A stretch of 64,000 nucleotides of DNA, taken from positions 3,844,001 through 3,908,000 of the forward strand of contig NZ_QBDT01000001.1 of NCBI RefSeq assembly GCF_004124325.1, written 5' to 3'. Numbering within the stretch: the stretch's first letter is position 1; the number at the start of each line of letters is the position of its first letter. Origin of the DNA: Streptomyces sp. L2 (GTDB lineage: Bacteria; Actinomycetota; Actinomycetes; Streptomycetales; Streptomycetaceae). The translations under genes were made by a program, and so were the position numbers. Shown piece after piece: positions 1 to 9,566 of this stretch. The notes below the pieces were generated by a model. It was not told the DNA's origin and made no database searches. It worked only from the letters and a program-made list of their open reading frames with translations.

Positions 1-1946
1 GCGACGATGACCGTGTTGTAGAAGGGGGTGCGGGTGTCCTCGTAGGCGTAGAAGGCGCGCAGCACGACGTACTGGACGGAGTAGGGGATCAGGCCGAGGC
101 CGAACGCCATCAGCATGTAGCCCATGTTGGTGGCGTCGCCGATGCCCGAGGAGCCGAAGATCAGCGTGCACATCGGGATGCCGAGCGAGACGAAACCGAA
201 GGCGATGGGGACGATGGCGACCGCGGTGGTCCGCAGCCCCTGGGAGATGTCCTCGCGGACGGCGCCTCCGTCGCCCTCGGCCGCCGAGCGCGAGATGCGC
301 GGCAGCAGCGCGGCCATCAGCGACACCGTGATGATGGCCTGCGGCAGGCCCCAGATCAGCTGGGCGCTGGCGTACGAGGCGAGACCGGTGCCCTTGACGG
401 GGGAGTGCCTTCCGGCGGCGGTGGACAGCTGGGTCACGATCATCGCGCCGGCCTGGTTGGCGAGGACGAACAGGACCGTCCACTTGGCGAGCATCGCGGC
501 CTTGCCCAGCCCGTGGCCACGCCAGTCGAAGCGCAGCCGCATCCGGAAACCGGTCTCGCGCAGGTACGGGATCATCGCGAGGGCCTGGACGACCAGGCCG
601 AGCAGCACGCCGATGCCGAGCAGCCGCTGGCCCTGCACCGGGATGTTCGTGACCTGCATGCCGGAGTGGGAAGCGGTGCCGTAAACCCAGATGAACGTCG
701 AGAGCGTCACGATGATGACGATGTTGTTCAGGACCGGCGTCCACATCATCGCGCCGAACTTGCCGCGTGCGTTGAGGACCTGACCCATCACCACGTGGAT
801 GCCCATGAAGAAGATCGAGGGCAGGAAGTAACGGGTGAAGGTGACCGCGACGTGGTTGGCATGCGCGTCGCTGGCGACCGGGTTGGACAGCATCCGCACC
901 AGCAGCGGCGCCGCGAACATCGCGAGCGCGGTGAGCGCGGCCAGGGCCACCATCACCAGAGTCAGCAGACGGTTGGCGAACGCCTCACCGCCGTCGTCGT
1001 CCTCCTTCATGGCGCGCACCAGCTGTGGGACGAACACGGAGTTCAGCCCGCCGCCGACGGTCAGGATGTAGATCATCGTCGGCAGCTGATAGGCGACCTG
1101 GAAGGAGTCACCGAGGAAACCGAGGCCGAGGGCCGAGACGATCAGCGCGGAGCGGACGAAACCGGTGAGCCGGGAGACCAGCGTGCCTGCCGCCATGACG
1201 GCGCTGGACTTCAGCAGTCCGCCGGCCCGCCCGCCCTTGGGTGCGGCGGGCGCTGGGGGGGTGGTCTCGGCGGGACCGGCGGGGTTCGCCGGACCGGGCA
1301 CGGTGGCCGAGCCCGGGACCGGAGCCTGTGCCGGGTTCCCGACGGCGGGCGAGGGGGCCTGGTACGGCGTCTGGGCGTACGGGTGGTGCTGCGGTCCCGG
1401 GGCCGCCGGGTACTGCTGCGGGTGCCCCTCCCCGACGCCCGGCGCCGCGGCGGGGCCGGGGACGGCTTGCGGATCCATCGGCCCGGGCTCGCCGCCCTGC
1501 TGCTGGTCCCGGAAGAGGTGCGCGAACGCGTCCGGCTCGTGGTACTCCTCGCCGGAGTGCGTGACCAGGTCGTCGACCCCCACGAACCGCGTCGTACGGG
1601 GGTCGTCGCCGTAGGGCAGGTGAGGGGCCCGGCCGTCCGGCTCCGGCGCCGGTGGCTGCGCCCAGACGCGCGGGTCGGGGGCGTACGGCGACGGGGCCGG
1701 CGGCCCGTACAGCGACTGGTCGCCGTTGCCCGGGGGCGGCGGATGCGCGGCGCGGTCGTAGAGCGCCTCGGCGACCGGGTCCTGGGCGGCGAGGTCGTGC
1801 GCCCGGTAGGGGTCCTGGTCGTAGGCGTCCTGGAGGTACATGTCCGCCGCGGGCTGCGGCGGCACCTGGCCGGGCTCGGGCGGGGTCTCGGGGTAGCCCG
1901 AGCCGGCCGCGCCCTGGCCTCGGTCACCGTCGTACGGCGAGTTCAT
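1..1946 (-). CDS. murJ: Lipid II flippase MurJ (MviN family), 3' end cut by window edge
   Basis: This protein flips lipid-linked peptidoglycan precursor across the membrane. The start ATG is at 1944-1946, and the C-terminus runs off the left edge. The first about 243 residues are a Pro/Gly/Gln/Tyr-rich, low-complexity cytoplasmic extension. The MurJ membrane core then begins at LLKSSAVMAAGTLVSRLTGF. Many hydrophobic helices follow, with the MOP-superfamily pattern (NSVFVPQLVRAM, RYFLPSIFFMG, GLPQAI). Long disordered N-termini are common in actinobacterial MurJ-like proteins. The gene lies 46 bp downstream of the DUF6049 gene on the same strand, so the two are probably co-transcribed. The family call is firm, but flippase activity in this strain is inferred from the family. 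Confidence 0.93.
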   Translation of the reverse strand, partial: MNSPYDGDRGQGAAGSGYPETPPEPGQVPPQPAADMYLQDAYDQDPYRAHDLAAQDPVAEALYDRAAHPPPPGNGDQSLYGPPAPSPYAPDPRVWAQPPAPEPDGRAPHLPYGDDPRTTRFVGVDDLVTHSGEEYHEPDAFAHLFRDQQQGGEPGPMDPQAVPGPAAAPGVGEGHPQQYPAAPGPQHHPYAQTPYQAPSPAVGNPAQAPVPGSATVPGPANPAGPAETTPPAPAAPKGGRAGGLLKSSAVMAAGTLVSRLTGFVRSALIVSALGLGFLGDSFQVAYQLPTMIYILTVGGGLNSVFVPQLVRAMKEDDDGGEAFANRLLTLVMVALAALTALAMFAAPLLVRMLSNPVASDAHANHVAVTFTRYFLPSIFFMGIHVVMGQVLNARGKFGAMMWTPVLNNIVIIVTLSTFIWVYGTASHSGMQVTNIPVQGQRLLGIGVLLGLVVQALAMIPYLRETGFRMRLRFDWRGHGLGKAAMLAKWTVLFVLANQAGAMIVTQLSTAAGRHSPVKGTGLASYASAQLIWGLPQAIITVSLMAALLPRISRSAAEGDGGAVREDISQGLRTTAVAIVPIAFGFVSLGIPMCTLIFGSSGIGDATNMGYMLMAFGLGLIPYSVQYVVLRAFYAYEDTRTPFYNTVIV

Positions 1947-1992
1947 GCCTACCCCACCTCATCGTCCCGGGCCGCACCGGCCACGACATCGC

Positions 1993-4359
1993 TCAACGGT
2001 CCACTCTCTCACCCGTCCCGGACGGGTCGGCGCTTTCCGGTGCGGTGTCCGGCGCAGGGTCACTCGGCTGCTCCGGGTCGTCTGCCCCGGCGCCTGCATC
2101 GGACTCCTCTGGGAGACGGTCCGCCGGCCCGTCGGGGTTCCCGGGCCCGTCGGTGTCGTCCCCGCCCGCCGTATCCGGGCCGTCGCCGCCGGCCCGGCGG
2201 GCCGCCGCGCGCTTGCGCTGGGTGTACATCCGGAAGCCGGCGAGCACCAGAAGCAGCACGCCGCCGCCGATGACCAGCATCACCGTCGGCGTGACCTCGG
2301 TGACCTTGACGTCGAAGCTGACGGGGTCGCCGTACTTCTGGCCGTCCTCGGTGTAGAGCTGGGCGACGACCGCGACCCTGCCGTTGGCGTTGGCCGACGT
2401 GCTGAACTTCACGGACTGGCTGTGGCCGCCGGAGACCTCGACGGGCTGCTCGTAGTAGGCCTGGCCGCCGATCTTCAGGCGGGTCGGCATCGTCGAGGTG
2501 AGCCGCAGCACGAGGTGGCCGACGGGCTGCACGAGGTTGTTCTGGACGGTGACCGGGATGGTGGCGCTGCGGCCGGAGAGCTTCGTCTCGGACTTGTCGA
2601 TCAGCTTGACCTGGTCGGCGAGATCGTCGAGCCAGTTCTCCACGCCGGTCCGGAAGCCCTGTGCCTCGGTGCTCCGGCCCCGCCACGACGTGGACATCTC
2701 ACGGTTTATGGCCCGTCCGAACGGGGTGACCACGCGGGACTGGTTCTCCAGGATGGCCTGGAAGTTCGCCAGCTTGTCCTGGGTGCGCGCGATCTGCTGG
2801 AAGGCCTCCTTCGGCAGCTCCTTCCTGCGCAGCGCGGAGGGATAGGAGGACGACGAGGGGATGCGCGTGGTCGCGTTGGGGTCGGGCTTGGCTTTGGCCG
2901 CGGCGGTGAGGTCCTGCGACTGGGACCAGGTGCCGCCCTGGAGGGCCCGCAGGGCCGTCGCCATCGTCTGGGCCTGGCTCGGCGAGGGCATGCGCTGCGG
3001 AGCGATGACGATGTTGCGCTGGTCGTCCGTCTGCGCGGTGACTTCCAGGCTCTGTGCCAGGAACTGCTGGACGGCCAGCGTCGCCGACTGCGCCTTGGTG
3101 AGATCGCCCTCGAAGGCCGTGGACAGCCGCGAGTCGGCGACCACCGCCGTCGTGCCGCCGCCGATCGGGCGGGCGGCGGACGGCGTGTAGGACAGCCCGG
3201 CGGTCTCCTGGAGGCTGTCGCTGCGCGCGATCACGTTGTCCGCGCCCGCGGAGGTGGCCACCTTGATGATCGACGGGTCGACGGCGCCTGCCACGGGCCA
3301 GGCGAAGTCCGTGCTCGGCGTGACGTGCAGCACCGTCTTCACGGTGAGCGCGGCCACGTCGGTGGCGTCCTTGAGGTGGCTCAGCGAGCCGGTGACGCTG
3401 GTGCCGTTGTGGGCGAGGGAGGCGAGGTCCGGGTCGGCGAAGGGCAGCGCGACGACCTCCTTGCCCGTCACGGCCTTCTGCAGGCCGGCGAGCCACTGCT
3501 TGGCCACCGCCTGGTGCGTGCCCGTGGTGGTGGTGTCGCCCGGGCCGCGGATCTTGTAGCCCTTCGCCATGGCGTCCACGGACGCCAGCAGATCCGGATC
3601 GACCACCCAGGTGACGTCCAGGTCCTTGCCGAGCTGGAGCATCTGGGCGAGCCTGCCCCCCGGGGCGATCTCCTTGGCCAGGTCGTCGTTGAGGAAGACC
3701 GGCGTCTGCAGCTCACCGGCGCCCGTCTTGGCGGTCATGTGGACGTCGGAGATCAGGGGCCACAGGAACGTCGTCTTCGTCTTCGTGTCGGCGTCGGACG
3801 GCTGCCACGGCAGGAACGTCCGCTGAATCCCCAGCATCTGCTCCCAGGGCTGTGCGGCCGTCTGGCCCGAGAGGGAGACCCCCAGCTGGTAGACGCCGTC
3901 CGCGCTGAGGTCGAGCTTGTCCACCGGCACCGAGATGCTGAAGGGCTGCGCGACATGGGGGGCCAGCTTGGTGAACTTCTCGACGTACTTTCCGCCCACC
4001 TCGGCGCCGGCGCCCAGCTGGAGGTCGTCGGAGTGCCGGGCGGTGTTGTCGATCGAGGAGCGGGTGTTCAACTGAGGGCCCACCCTCAGATCGACATGGG
4101 CCTGGGTGACGGGCTGCTTGCCGTTGTTGGTCACCGTTCCCGACACGGTCAGCGTGTCGCCGTCGCCGGGGGCGCCGGGGCTGAGTGTGTCCAGGGACAC
4201 GGTCACCGGGTCGGACGAGGCGGCCTGGGCGGGCGTCGCCGCGGGCAGCTGAAGGAGTCCGGCCAGCAGGGGCGCCCCCGCGAGCAGTGCTCCGGTGCGC
4301 CGCAGCCAGCGGCGGGCAGGTGAGGCACTGGTCCCCTGGAAGTCTGCCGCCTCGGCCAC
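1993..4359 (-). CDS. DUF6049-type secreted/membrane-anchored protein
   Basis: A 788-residue protein with an Arg-rich N-terminal signal sequence (RRWLRR, then a hydrophobic stretch ending near AQAA, about residue 46). It has a large extracytoplasmic region and one C-terminal transmembrane helix (VMLVIGGGVLLLVLAGF) followed by RKR and an acidic, Pro-rich tail of about 65 residues. The N-terminal part reads like an Ig-type beta domain (VTVSLDTLSP, LTVSGTVTNNGKQPV). The family is known from actinobacteria as the neighbour of murJ and has no established reaction. The gene position suggests an envelope role. It reads divergently from cca across a 257-bp promoter region. Confidence 0.88.
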   Translation of the reverse strand: MAEAADFQGTSASPARRWLRRTGALLAGAPLLAGLLQLPAATPAQAASSDPVTVSLDTLSPGAPGDGDTLTVSGTVTNNGKQPVTQAHVDLRVGPQLNTRSSIDNTARHSDDLQLGAGAEVGGKYVEKFTKLAPHVAQPFSISVPVDKLDLSADGVYQLGVSLSGQTAAQPWEQMLGIQRTFLPWQPSDADTKTKTTFLWPLISDVHMTAKTGAGELQTPVFLNDDLAKEIAPGGRLAQMLQLGKDLDVTWVVDPDLLASVDAMAKGYKIRGPGDTTTTGTHQAVAKQWLAGLQKAVTGKEVVALPFADPDLASLAHNGTSVTGSLSHLKDATDVAALTVKTVLHVTPSTDFAWPVAGAVDPSIIKVATSAGADNVIARSDSLQETAGLSYTPSAARPIGGGTTAVVADSRLSTAFEGDLTKAQSATLAVQQFLAQSLEVTAQTDDQRNIVIAPQRMPSPSQAQTMATALRALQGGTWSQSQDLTAAAKAKPDPNATTRIPSSSSYPSALRRKELPKEAFQQIARTQDKLANFQAILENQSRVVTPFGRAINREMSTSWRGRSTEAQGFRTGVENWLDDLADQVKLIDKSETKLSGRSATIPVTVQNNLVQPVGHLVLRLTSTMPTRLKIGGQAYYEQPVEVSGGHSQSVKFSTSANANGRVAVVAQLYTEDGQKYGDPVSFDVKVTEVTPTVMLVIGGGVLLLVLAGFRMYTQRKRAAARRAGGDGPDTAGGDDTDGPGNPDGPADRLPEESDAGAGADDPEQPSDPAPDTAPESADPSGTGERVDR

Positions 4360-4602
4360 GCGCTCGCCCGTCCCTCGTCGTCGTCAGTGGTCGTCGGAAT
4401 GTGCGTCCACGCATGGTAACGATGCGCGCTGAGGGGAAGTGCCGCGGTCTGCTCCACAAGATCGGCGGACAGCGGCATCCCGTCCGCTATGTCCCGTATA
4501 AGGCTGAGAGTGGATCTGCGCCCCGAGGGTGGCCCCTGTACCGGTATCGGCAGACCTGTCCGTCCCCTCTTTATGAGGGAGCCTACGGCCGCCCGGGGCA
4601 CG

Positions 4603-4608
4603 TACCCT
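4603..4608 (+). promoter_or_regulatory. -10 element for a leaderless cca transcript
   Basis: TACCCT (TANNNT pattern) ends 8 nt before the GTG at 4617, and no Shine-Dalgarno sequence precedes that codon. This spacing puts the transcription start at or next to the start codon. It supports GTG 4617 as a leaderless start rather than any of the upstream in-frame codons. Confidence 0.5.
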
Positions 4609-4616
4609 CTTCTGTT

Positions 4617-6083
4617 GTGCCGAACGCCAACGATGACACTCCTTCCGCCCTCAGCCAGGCGCAGCAGCGCGCAGTGAGCGAGCTGCTACGGGTGGCCCCC
4701 GTCGCCGACGACCTCGCCCGCCGCTTCCAGGAGGCCGGGTTCTCCCTCGCCCTGGTGGGCGGGTCGGTCCGGGACGCACTGCTCGGCCGGCTCGGCAATG
4801 ATCTGGACTTCACCACCGACGCCCGCCCCGAGGACGTACTGAAGATCATGCGCCCCTGGGCGGACGCCGTCTGGGAGGTCGGGATCGCCTTCGGCACGGT
4901 CGGCGCGCAGAAGGACGCCCGCGTCGAAGACGCCGACCGGCGCTTCCAGATCGAGGTCACCACCTACCGGTCGGAGGCCTACGACCGGACCTCGCGCAAG
5001 CCCGAGGTGTCGTACGGCGACTCCATCGAGGAGGATCTGGTTCGCCGGGACTTCACGGTCAACGCGATGGCCGTGGCCCTTCCCGAGAAGGAGTTCATCG
5101 ACCCGCACGGTGGCCTGGAGGATCTCGCGGCACGGGTGCTGCGCACTCCGGGTACGCCCGAGGAGTCGTTCTCGGACGACCCGCTGCGGATGATGAGGGC
5201 CGCCCGGTTCGCCGCCCAGCTGGACTTCACGGTCGCCCCGGAGGTCGTCACCGCCATGCGGGAGATGGCGGGACGGATCGAGATCGTCTCCGCCGAGCGA
5301 GTCCGGGACGAGCTGAACAAGCTGATCCTCTCCGCTCACCCGCGCGAGGGACTGACGCTGCTGGTCGACACCGGCCTCGCCGGTCATGTGCTGCCCGAGC
5401 TGCCGGCCCTGCGCCTGGAGAGCGACGAGCATCACCGGCACAAGGACGTGTACGAGCACACACTGATCGTTCTGGAGCAGGCGATCGCCCTGGAGCAGGA
5501 CGGTCCCGACCTCGCCCTGCGGCTGGCCGCGCTGCTGCACGACATCGGCAAGCCCCGCACGCGCCGCTTCGAGAAGGACGGCAGGGTCTCGTTCCACCAC
5601 CACGAGGTGGTCGGCGCGAAGATGACCAAGAAGCGCATGACGGCTCTGAAGTACTCCAACGAGCTGGTCAAGGACGTCTCCCGGCTGGTCGAACTCCATC
5701 TGCGCTTCCACGGCTACGGCACCGGCGAGTGGACGGATTCGGCGGTGCGCCGCTACGTCCGTGACGCCGGTCCGCTTCTCGGGCGCCTGCACAAGCTCAC
5801 GCGCTCGGACTGCACAACGCGCAACAAGCGCAAGGCGGCCACGCTCTCCCGGGCCTACGACGGGCTGGAGGAGCGCATCGGCCAGCTCCAGGAGCAGGAG
5901 GAGCTGGACGCGATCCGCCCGGATCTCGACGGCAACCAGATCATGGAGATCCTCGGCGTCGGCCCCGGGCCGGCTGTCGGCAAGGCGTACAAGCACATGC
6001 TGGAGCTGCGCCTGGAGAACGGGCCCATGGAGTACGACGCCGCGGTGGCCGCGCTCAAGGAGTGGTGGGCCGAACAGAGCTGA
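4617..6083 (+). CDS. cca: CCA-adding tRNA nucleotidyltransferase
   Basis: Adds or repairs the 3'-CCA end of tRNAs using CTP and ATP, with no nucleic-acid template. The 488-residue product has the class II nucleotidyltransferase head: GGSVRD at about residues 48-53 and DLD at 62-64, the metal-binding carboxylates. RRDFTVNAMA and the RRAARFAAQL-like segment (MMRAARFAAQL) follow. The C-terminal half carries an HD phosphohydrolase-type domain (HRHKDVYEHT, LLHDIGKPR, HHHE). GTG 4617 was chosen because the conserved region begins shortly after it and a TANNNT element lies just upstream. It is convergent with the MFS gene, with two parS sites between them. Confidence 0.95.
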   Translation: MPNANDDTPSALSQAQQRAVSELLRVAPVADDLARRFQEAGFSLALVGGSVRDALLGRLGNDLDFTTDARPEDVLKIMRPWADAVWEVGIAFGTVGAQKDARVEDADRRFQIEVTTYRSEAYDRTSRKPEVSYGDSIEEDLVRRDFTVNAMAVALPEKEFIDPHGGLEDLAARVLRTPGTPEESFSDDPLRMMRAARFAAQLDFTVAPEVVTAMREMAGRIEIVSAERVRDELNKLILSAHPREGLTLLVDTGLAGHVLPELPALRLESDEHHRHKDVYEHTLIVLEQAIALEQDGPDLALRLAALLHDIGKPRTRRFEKDGRVSFHHHEVVGAKMTKKRMTALKYSNELVKDVSRLVELHLRFHGYGTGEWTDSAVRRYVRDAGPLLGRLHKLTRSDCTTRNKRKAATLSRAYDGLEERIGQLQEQEELDAIRPDLDGNQIMEILGVGPGPAVGKAYKHMLELRLENGPMEYDAAVAALKEWWAEQS

Positions 6084-6099
6084 GTCGGAGCTGAGTCAT

Positions 6100-6113
6100 G
6101 TTTCACGTGAAAC
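6100..6113. other. parS site 1 (ParB-binding centromere element)
   Basis: Perfect GTTTCACGTGAAAC, inside a 20-bp palindrome (6097-6116), 16 bp after the cca stop codon. The 14-mer is the known Streptomyces parS to which ParB binds for origin segregation. Confidence 0.95.
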
Positions 6114-6145
6114 ATGACCGGGGGTGAGCCGGAGTACCGCATGAG

Positions 6146-6173
6146 GGGCGATGTTTCACGTGAAACATCGCCC
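6146..6173. other. parS site 2 within a 28-bp palindrome; probable bidirectional terminator
   Basis: Perfect parS at 6153-6166, extended on both sides into a perfect 28-bp palindrome starting GGGCGATG. It lies between the convergent cca and MFS genes. The stop codon of the MFS gene (TGA, complement of 6156-6158) falls inside the parS core. A GC-rich palindrome at a convergent junction could also act as a terminator. That second role is inferred. Confidence 0.92.
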
Positions 6174-7448
6174 TTCTTCTCGGCCTCGCCGCTGCTCGAA
6201 GCAGGTCATTCCCGCTGCGACTGCGCCGTAGATCACGGCGACCAGGATCACCAGGACCGCCGAGCGCCCGTCCGGCGGGAGCATCAGGGCAGCCACCCCC
6301 GCCGCGCCGACGAAGGCGACGTTGAAGAGCACGTCGTACACGGAGAAGATCCGGCCGCGGAACCCGTCCTCCACGGCGGCCTGGACGACCGTGTCCGTGG
6401 CGATCTTGGCGCCCTGGGTGATCAGACCCAGAACGAAGGCGGCCACCAGCAGCGGGCCGGTGGCGAAGAAGAGCCCCAGAGCCGGCACCAGCACCGTGGC
6501 CACACCGGCGCACACCGCGATCCAGCGCCAGGGGCCCAGGCGCCCCGCCGCCCACGGGGTCACGACGGCCGCCGCGAAGAAGCCCGCACCGGACACCGCG
6601 AGCGCCAGTCCCAGCAGCCTGAGGCCCTCGTCGGGGGTGGTGGAGAGGGCGTACCGGCACAGCATCAGCAGCAGGACGAGGAGTGCGCCGTAGCAGAAGC
6701 GCATGAGGGTCATCGCGGCCAGCGCCCAGGCCGCCTCCCTGCGTCTCGGTGCGGCGAGGTGCCGGACGGCGGCGAGAAGGTCGCGTGCCGTGTCGGCGAC
6801 CGCGGTCCGCAGGTGCGGCCGGGCTGGCGTGCGGTCAGGACCGAGAAGAGTTGGGGCCAGAGTCAGTGAGGTGAGGCTCGCGCACAGGTAGAGGAAGGCG
6901 CCGAGCAGGACCACCGCGGCATCGGAGTGCGACGTCACGAGTCGTACGCCGAAGGCGAGGCCCCCGCCCGCGGTCGCGGCAAGCGTTCCGGCCGTGGGGG
7001 AAAGGGAGTTGGCCAGCACCAGACGGCCGGTGTCGACCACACGCGGCAGCGCGGCGGACAGTCCGGCGAGGACGAACCGGTTGACGGCCGTGACACACAG
7101 CGCGGAGACGTAGAAGAGCCAGTCGGGTACCTGGCCGGCCATCAGAACCGCGGTGACCGCGGCCAGCAGGGCGCGCAGCAGGTTCCCGAAGACGAAGACC
7201 TGACGGCGCCGCCAGCGGTCCAGCAGCACACCGGCGAAAGGCCCGATCAGCGAGTAGGGCAGCAGCAGGACTGCCATCGCCGAGGCGATCGCGGCGGCCG
7301 AGGTCTGCTTCTCCGGGGAGAAGACGACGTAGGCGGCGAGCGCGACCTGGTAGACGCCGTCGGCACCCTGCGAGAGGAGACGGACGTACAGCAGACGCCG
7401 GAAGTCCCGCAGGCGCAGCAGGACGCGCAGGTCACGGACGACGGACAT
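6156..7448 (-). CDS. MFS-family membrane transporter
   Basis: A 430-residue protein with about 12 predicted transmembrane segments, similar in layout to the multidrug or macrolide exporters of the major facilitator superfamily. Visible features include an N-terminal LRDFRRLLYVRLLSQGADGVYQVALAAYV, a first-loop motif GVLLDRWRRRQVFV (MFS motif A-like), and a charged central loop (GPDRTPARPHL). The start ATG at 7446-7448 (MSVVRDLRV) is preferred over upstream in-frame codons, since the additional N-terminus is not hydrophobic. The last residues, GRCFT, are encoded by the parS palindrome, which also supplies the stop codon. The substrate cannot be predicted. Confidence 0.85.
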   Translation of the reverse strand: MSVVRDLRVLLRLRDFRRLLYVRLLSQGADGVYQVALAAYVVFSPEKQTSAAAIASAMAVLLLPYSLIGPFAGVLLDRWRRRQVFVFGNLLRALLAAVTAVLMAGQVPDWLFYVSALCVTAVNRFVLAGLSAALPRVVDTGRLVLANSLSPTAGTLAATAGGGLAFGVRLVTSHSDAAVVLLGAFLYLCASLTSLTLAPTLLGPDRTPARPHLRTAVADTARDLLAAVRHLAAPRRREAAWALAAMTLMRFCYGALLVLLLMLCRYALSTTPDEGLRLLGLALAVSGAGFFAAAVVTPWAAGRLGPWRWIAVCAGVATVLVPALGLFFATGPLLVAAFVLGLITQGAKIATDTVVQAAVEDGFRGRIFSVYDVLFNVAFVGAAGVAALMLPPDGRSAVLVILVAVIYGAVAAGMTCFEQRRGREEGRCFT

Positions 7449-7472
7449 GGGGCACAGCCTCACACATGCCGT

Positions 7473-7501
7473 GGGTCCCCGGGTCATGGACCCGGGGACC
7501 C
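7473..7501 (-). terminator. Hairpin terminator downstream of ino1
   Basis: Perfect 13-bp stem (GGGTCCCCGGGTC / GACCCGGGGACCC) with a 3-nt ATG loop. It sits between the ino1 stop codon and the MFS start codon, both on the minus strand. Confidence 0.75.
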
Positions 7502-7555
7502 TCACCGCCCTGGCAGGAGCGTTCTGGACGGACGCGCGCCGCGCGCCCTGTCTTT

Positions 7556-8638
7556 CTAGCGCTCGACGTCGCCGCGGATGAACTTCTCGACGTTCTCGCG
7601 GGCCTCGTCGTCGAAGTACTGGACCGGCGGGGACTTCATGAAGTACGAGGACGCCGACAGGATCGGGCCGCCGATGCCGCGGTCCTTGGCGATCTTCGCG
7701 GCGCGCAGCGCGTCGATGATGACACCGGCGGAGTTCGGGGAGTCCCAGACCTCCAGCTTGTACTCCAGGTTCAGCGGGACGTCACCGAAGGCACGGCCCT
7801 CGAGGCGGACGTAGGCCCACTTGCGGTCGTCCAGCCAGGCCACGTAGTCGGACGGGCCGATGTGGACGTTCTTCTCGCCGAGGTCCCGGTCCGGGATCTG
7901 GGAGGTGACGGCCTGGGTCTTGGAGATCTTCTTGGACTCCAGGCGCTCGCGTTCGAGCATGTTCTTGAAGTCCATGTTGCCGCCGACGTTCAGCTGCATC
8001 GTGCGGTCCAGGATGACACCCCGGTCCTCGAACAGCTTCGCCATGACGCGGTGCGTGATGGTGGCGCCGACCTGGGACTTGATGTCGTCACCGACGATCG
8101 GGACGCCCGCCTCGGTGAACTTGTCCGCCCACTCCTTGGTGCCGGCGATGAAGACCGGGAGGGCGTTGACGAAGGCGACCTTGGCGTCGATGGCGCACTG
8201 GGCGTAGAACTTCGCCGCGTCCTCGGAGCCGACCGGCAGGTAGCAGACCAGGACGTCGACCTGCTTGTCCTTCAGGATCTGGACAACGTCGACCGGCTGG
8301 GCCTCGGACTCCTCGATGGTCTGGCGGTAGTACTTGCCGAGGCCGTCGAGGGTGTGGCCGCGCTGGACGGTGACGCCGGTGTTGGGCACGTCGCAGATCT
8401 TGATGGTGTTGTTCTCGGAGGCGCCGATCGCGTCCGCGAGGTCGAGGCCGACCTTCTTGGCGTCGACGTCGAACGCGGCAACGAACTCGACGTCACGCAC
8501 GTGGTAGTCGCCGAACTGCACGTGCATCAGGCCGGGGACCTTCGACGCCGGGTCGGCGTCCTTGTAGTACTCGACGCCCTGCACCAGCGACGCGGCGCAG
8601 TTGCCCACGCCGACGATGGCTACGCGAACCGAACCCAT
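7556..8638 (-). CDS. ino1: Inositol-3-phosphate synthase
   Basis: Converts D-glucose 6-phosphate to 1D-myo-inositol 3-phosphate with NAD+. This is the entry to phosphatidylinositol and mycothiol. The 360-residue length equals that of the actinobacterial short form. The N-terminal Rossmann motif [12 protein letters not shown] begins near residue 9. The family segments [28 protein letters not shown] and [12 protein letters not shown] are intact. Start ATG 8636-8638 ([10 protein letters not shown]) is supported by the family N-terminus. The gene lies 41 bp downstream of the PadR gene on the same strand, so the pair may be co-transcribed and PadR-controlled. Confidence 0.95.
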   Translation of the reverse strand: MGSVRVAIVGVGNCAASLVQGVEYYKDADPASKVPGLMHVQFGDYHVRDVEFVAAFDVDAKKVGLDLADAIGASENNTIKICDVPNTGVTVQRGHTLDGLGKYYRQTIEESEAQPVDVVQILKDKQVDVLVCYLPVGSEDAAKFYAQCAIDAKVAFVNALPVFIAGTKEWADKFTEAGVPIVGDDIKSQVGATITHRVMAKLFEDRGVILDRTMQLNVGGNMDFKNMLERERLESKKISKTQAVTSQIPDRDLGEKNVHIGPSDYVAWLDDRKWAYVRLEGRAFGDVPLNLEYKLEVWDSPNSAGVIIDALRAAKIAKDRGIGGPILSASSYFMKSPPVQYFDDEARENVEKFIRGDVER

Positions 8639-8679
8639 TCCGGTTGCTCCCTGTGTGTACGAGTGAGGCCCTGCGGGTC

Positions 8680-9363
8680 TCACATGGCGGTGTCGTCGGA
8701 CGTATCCGGCCGGGAGGTCGTCCCGGGCCGGGGCAGGCCGTCCGTCGATCCATTGGTGGTGTCCTGCTGAGCGGACCCCCCGGACGCGGAACCTCTCAGG
8801 TCCCGCCCGGCCCGCTCGCTCTCGATGAGCTCGTTCAGCCAGCGCACTTCGCGCTCCACGGACTCCATTCCGTGGCGCTGGAGCTCAAGCGTGTAGTCGT
8901 CGAGGCGCTCCCGCGTGCGCACCAGGGAGGCGCGCATCTTCTCCAGGCGCTCCTCCAGGCGGCTGCGCCGGCCCTCCAGCACGCGCATGCGCACATCACG
9001 CGACGTCTGCCCGAAAAAGGCGAAACGTGCGGCGAAATGTTCGTCCTCATACGCGTCCGGACCGGTCTGCGAAAGCAACTCCTCGAAGTGCTCCTTACCT
9101 TCTGCCGTCAATCGGTACACGATCTTCGCGCGGCGTCCGGCGAGGGGAGCGGCGAGGGCTTCCTCATGGGTGCTGCCCGGTTCCTCGATCAACCAGCCGT
9201 TGAGGACGAGCGTCTTGAGGCAGGGGTACAGCGTTCCGTAGCTGAACGCCCGGAACACACCCAGTGAGGTGTTGAGTCGTTTGCGCAGCTCATAGCCGTG
9301 CATCGGGGACTCGCGCAGCAGGCCGAGTACGGCGAACTCCAGGATGCCGGAACGCCGGCTCAT
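8680..9363 (-). CDS. PadR-family transcriptional regulator
   Basis: A 227-residue winged-helix regulator. The N-terminus [30 protein letters not shown] is the PadR winged-helix signature. The C-terminal half is rich in Arg, Glu and Leu ([20 protein letters not shown]) and is likely the helical dimerisation domain. ATG 9361-9363 is preceded by a strong GGAGG. A 23-bp perfect inverted repeat lies 40 bp upstream and probably mediates autoregulation. PadR proteins usually repress and are released by ligands or phosphorylation. The signal here is unknown. The nearest targets would be itself, ino1 and possibly the divergent PBP gene. Confidence 0.9.
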   Translation of the reverse strand: MSRRSGILEFAVLGLLRESPMHGYELRKRLNTSLGVFRAFSYGTLYPCLKTLVLNGWLIEEPGSTHEEALAAPLAGRRAKIVYRLTAEGKEHFEELLSQTGPDAYEDEHFAARFAFFGQTSRDVRMRVLEGRRSRLEERLEKMRASLVRTRERLDDYTLELQRHGMESVEREVRWLNELIESERAGRDLRGSASGGSAQQDTTNGSTDGLPRPGTTSRPDTSDDTAM

Positions 9364-9402
9364 GAACGCCTCCTCTCGGTCCGCAGCGTCTTTATCTCGC
9401 AC

Positions 9403-9425
9403 TGATGTATCGACTCGATACATCA
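9403..9425. promoter_or_regulatory. Inverted-repeat operator, probably for PadR
   Basis: Perfect inverted repeat of TGATGTATCGA around a single central C. It contains the ATGT...ACAT arms typical of PadR-family operators and lies directly upstream of the padR start codon. Direct binding is inferred. Confidence 0.7.
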
Positions 9426-9566
9426 CGACGATAGAACGACCTTCCCCGTGCGACAAGTGGGAAGACGGTGAACGGGATCACATCACCGATTCGCAGGAGG
9501 CAAGTTGCCTGTTTTGGGGTGAACTTCGGAGCTCGGAGGGTTTTGACGGTGCGTAGTCTGTGCGGC

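Noticed and set aside
405..2273. Long plus-strand open frame of 622 codons opposite murJ
   Set aside because: It is a high-GC shadow of the minus-strand murJ and DUF6049 genes. Its product is an Arg/Gly/His-rich string without domains.
6098..6120. Apparent short ORFs beginning MFHVKH at many places
   Set aside because: The string is simply parS read in one frame (ATG TTT CAC GTG AAA CAT). It explains several unrelated small ORFs with the same start.
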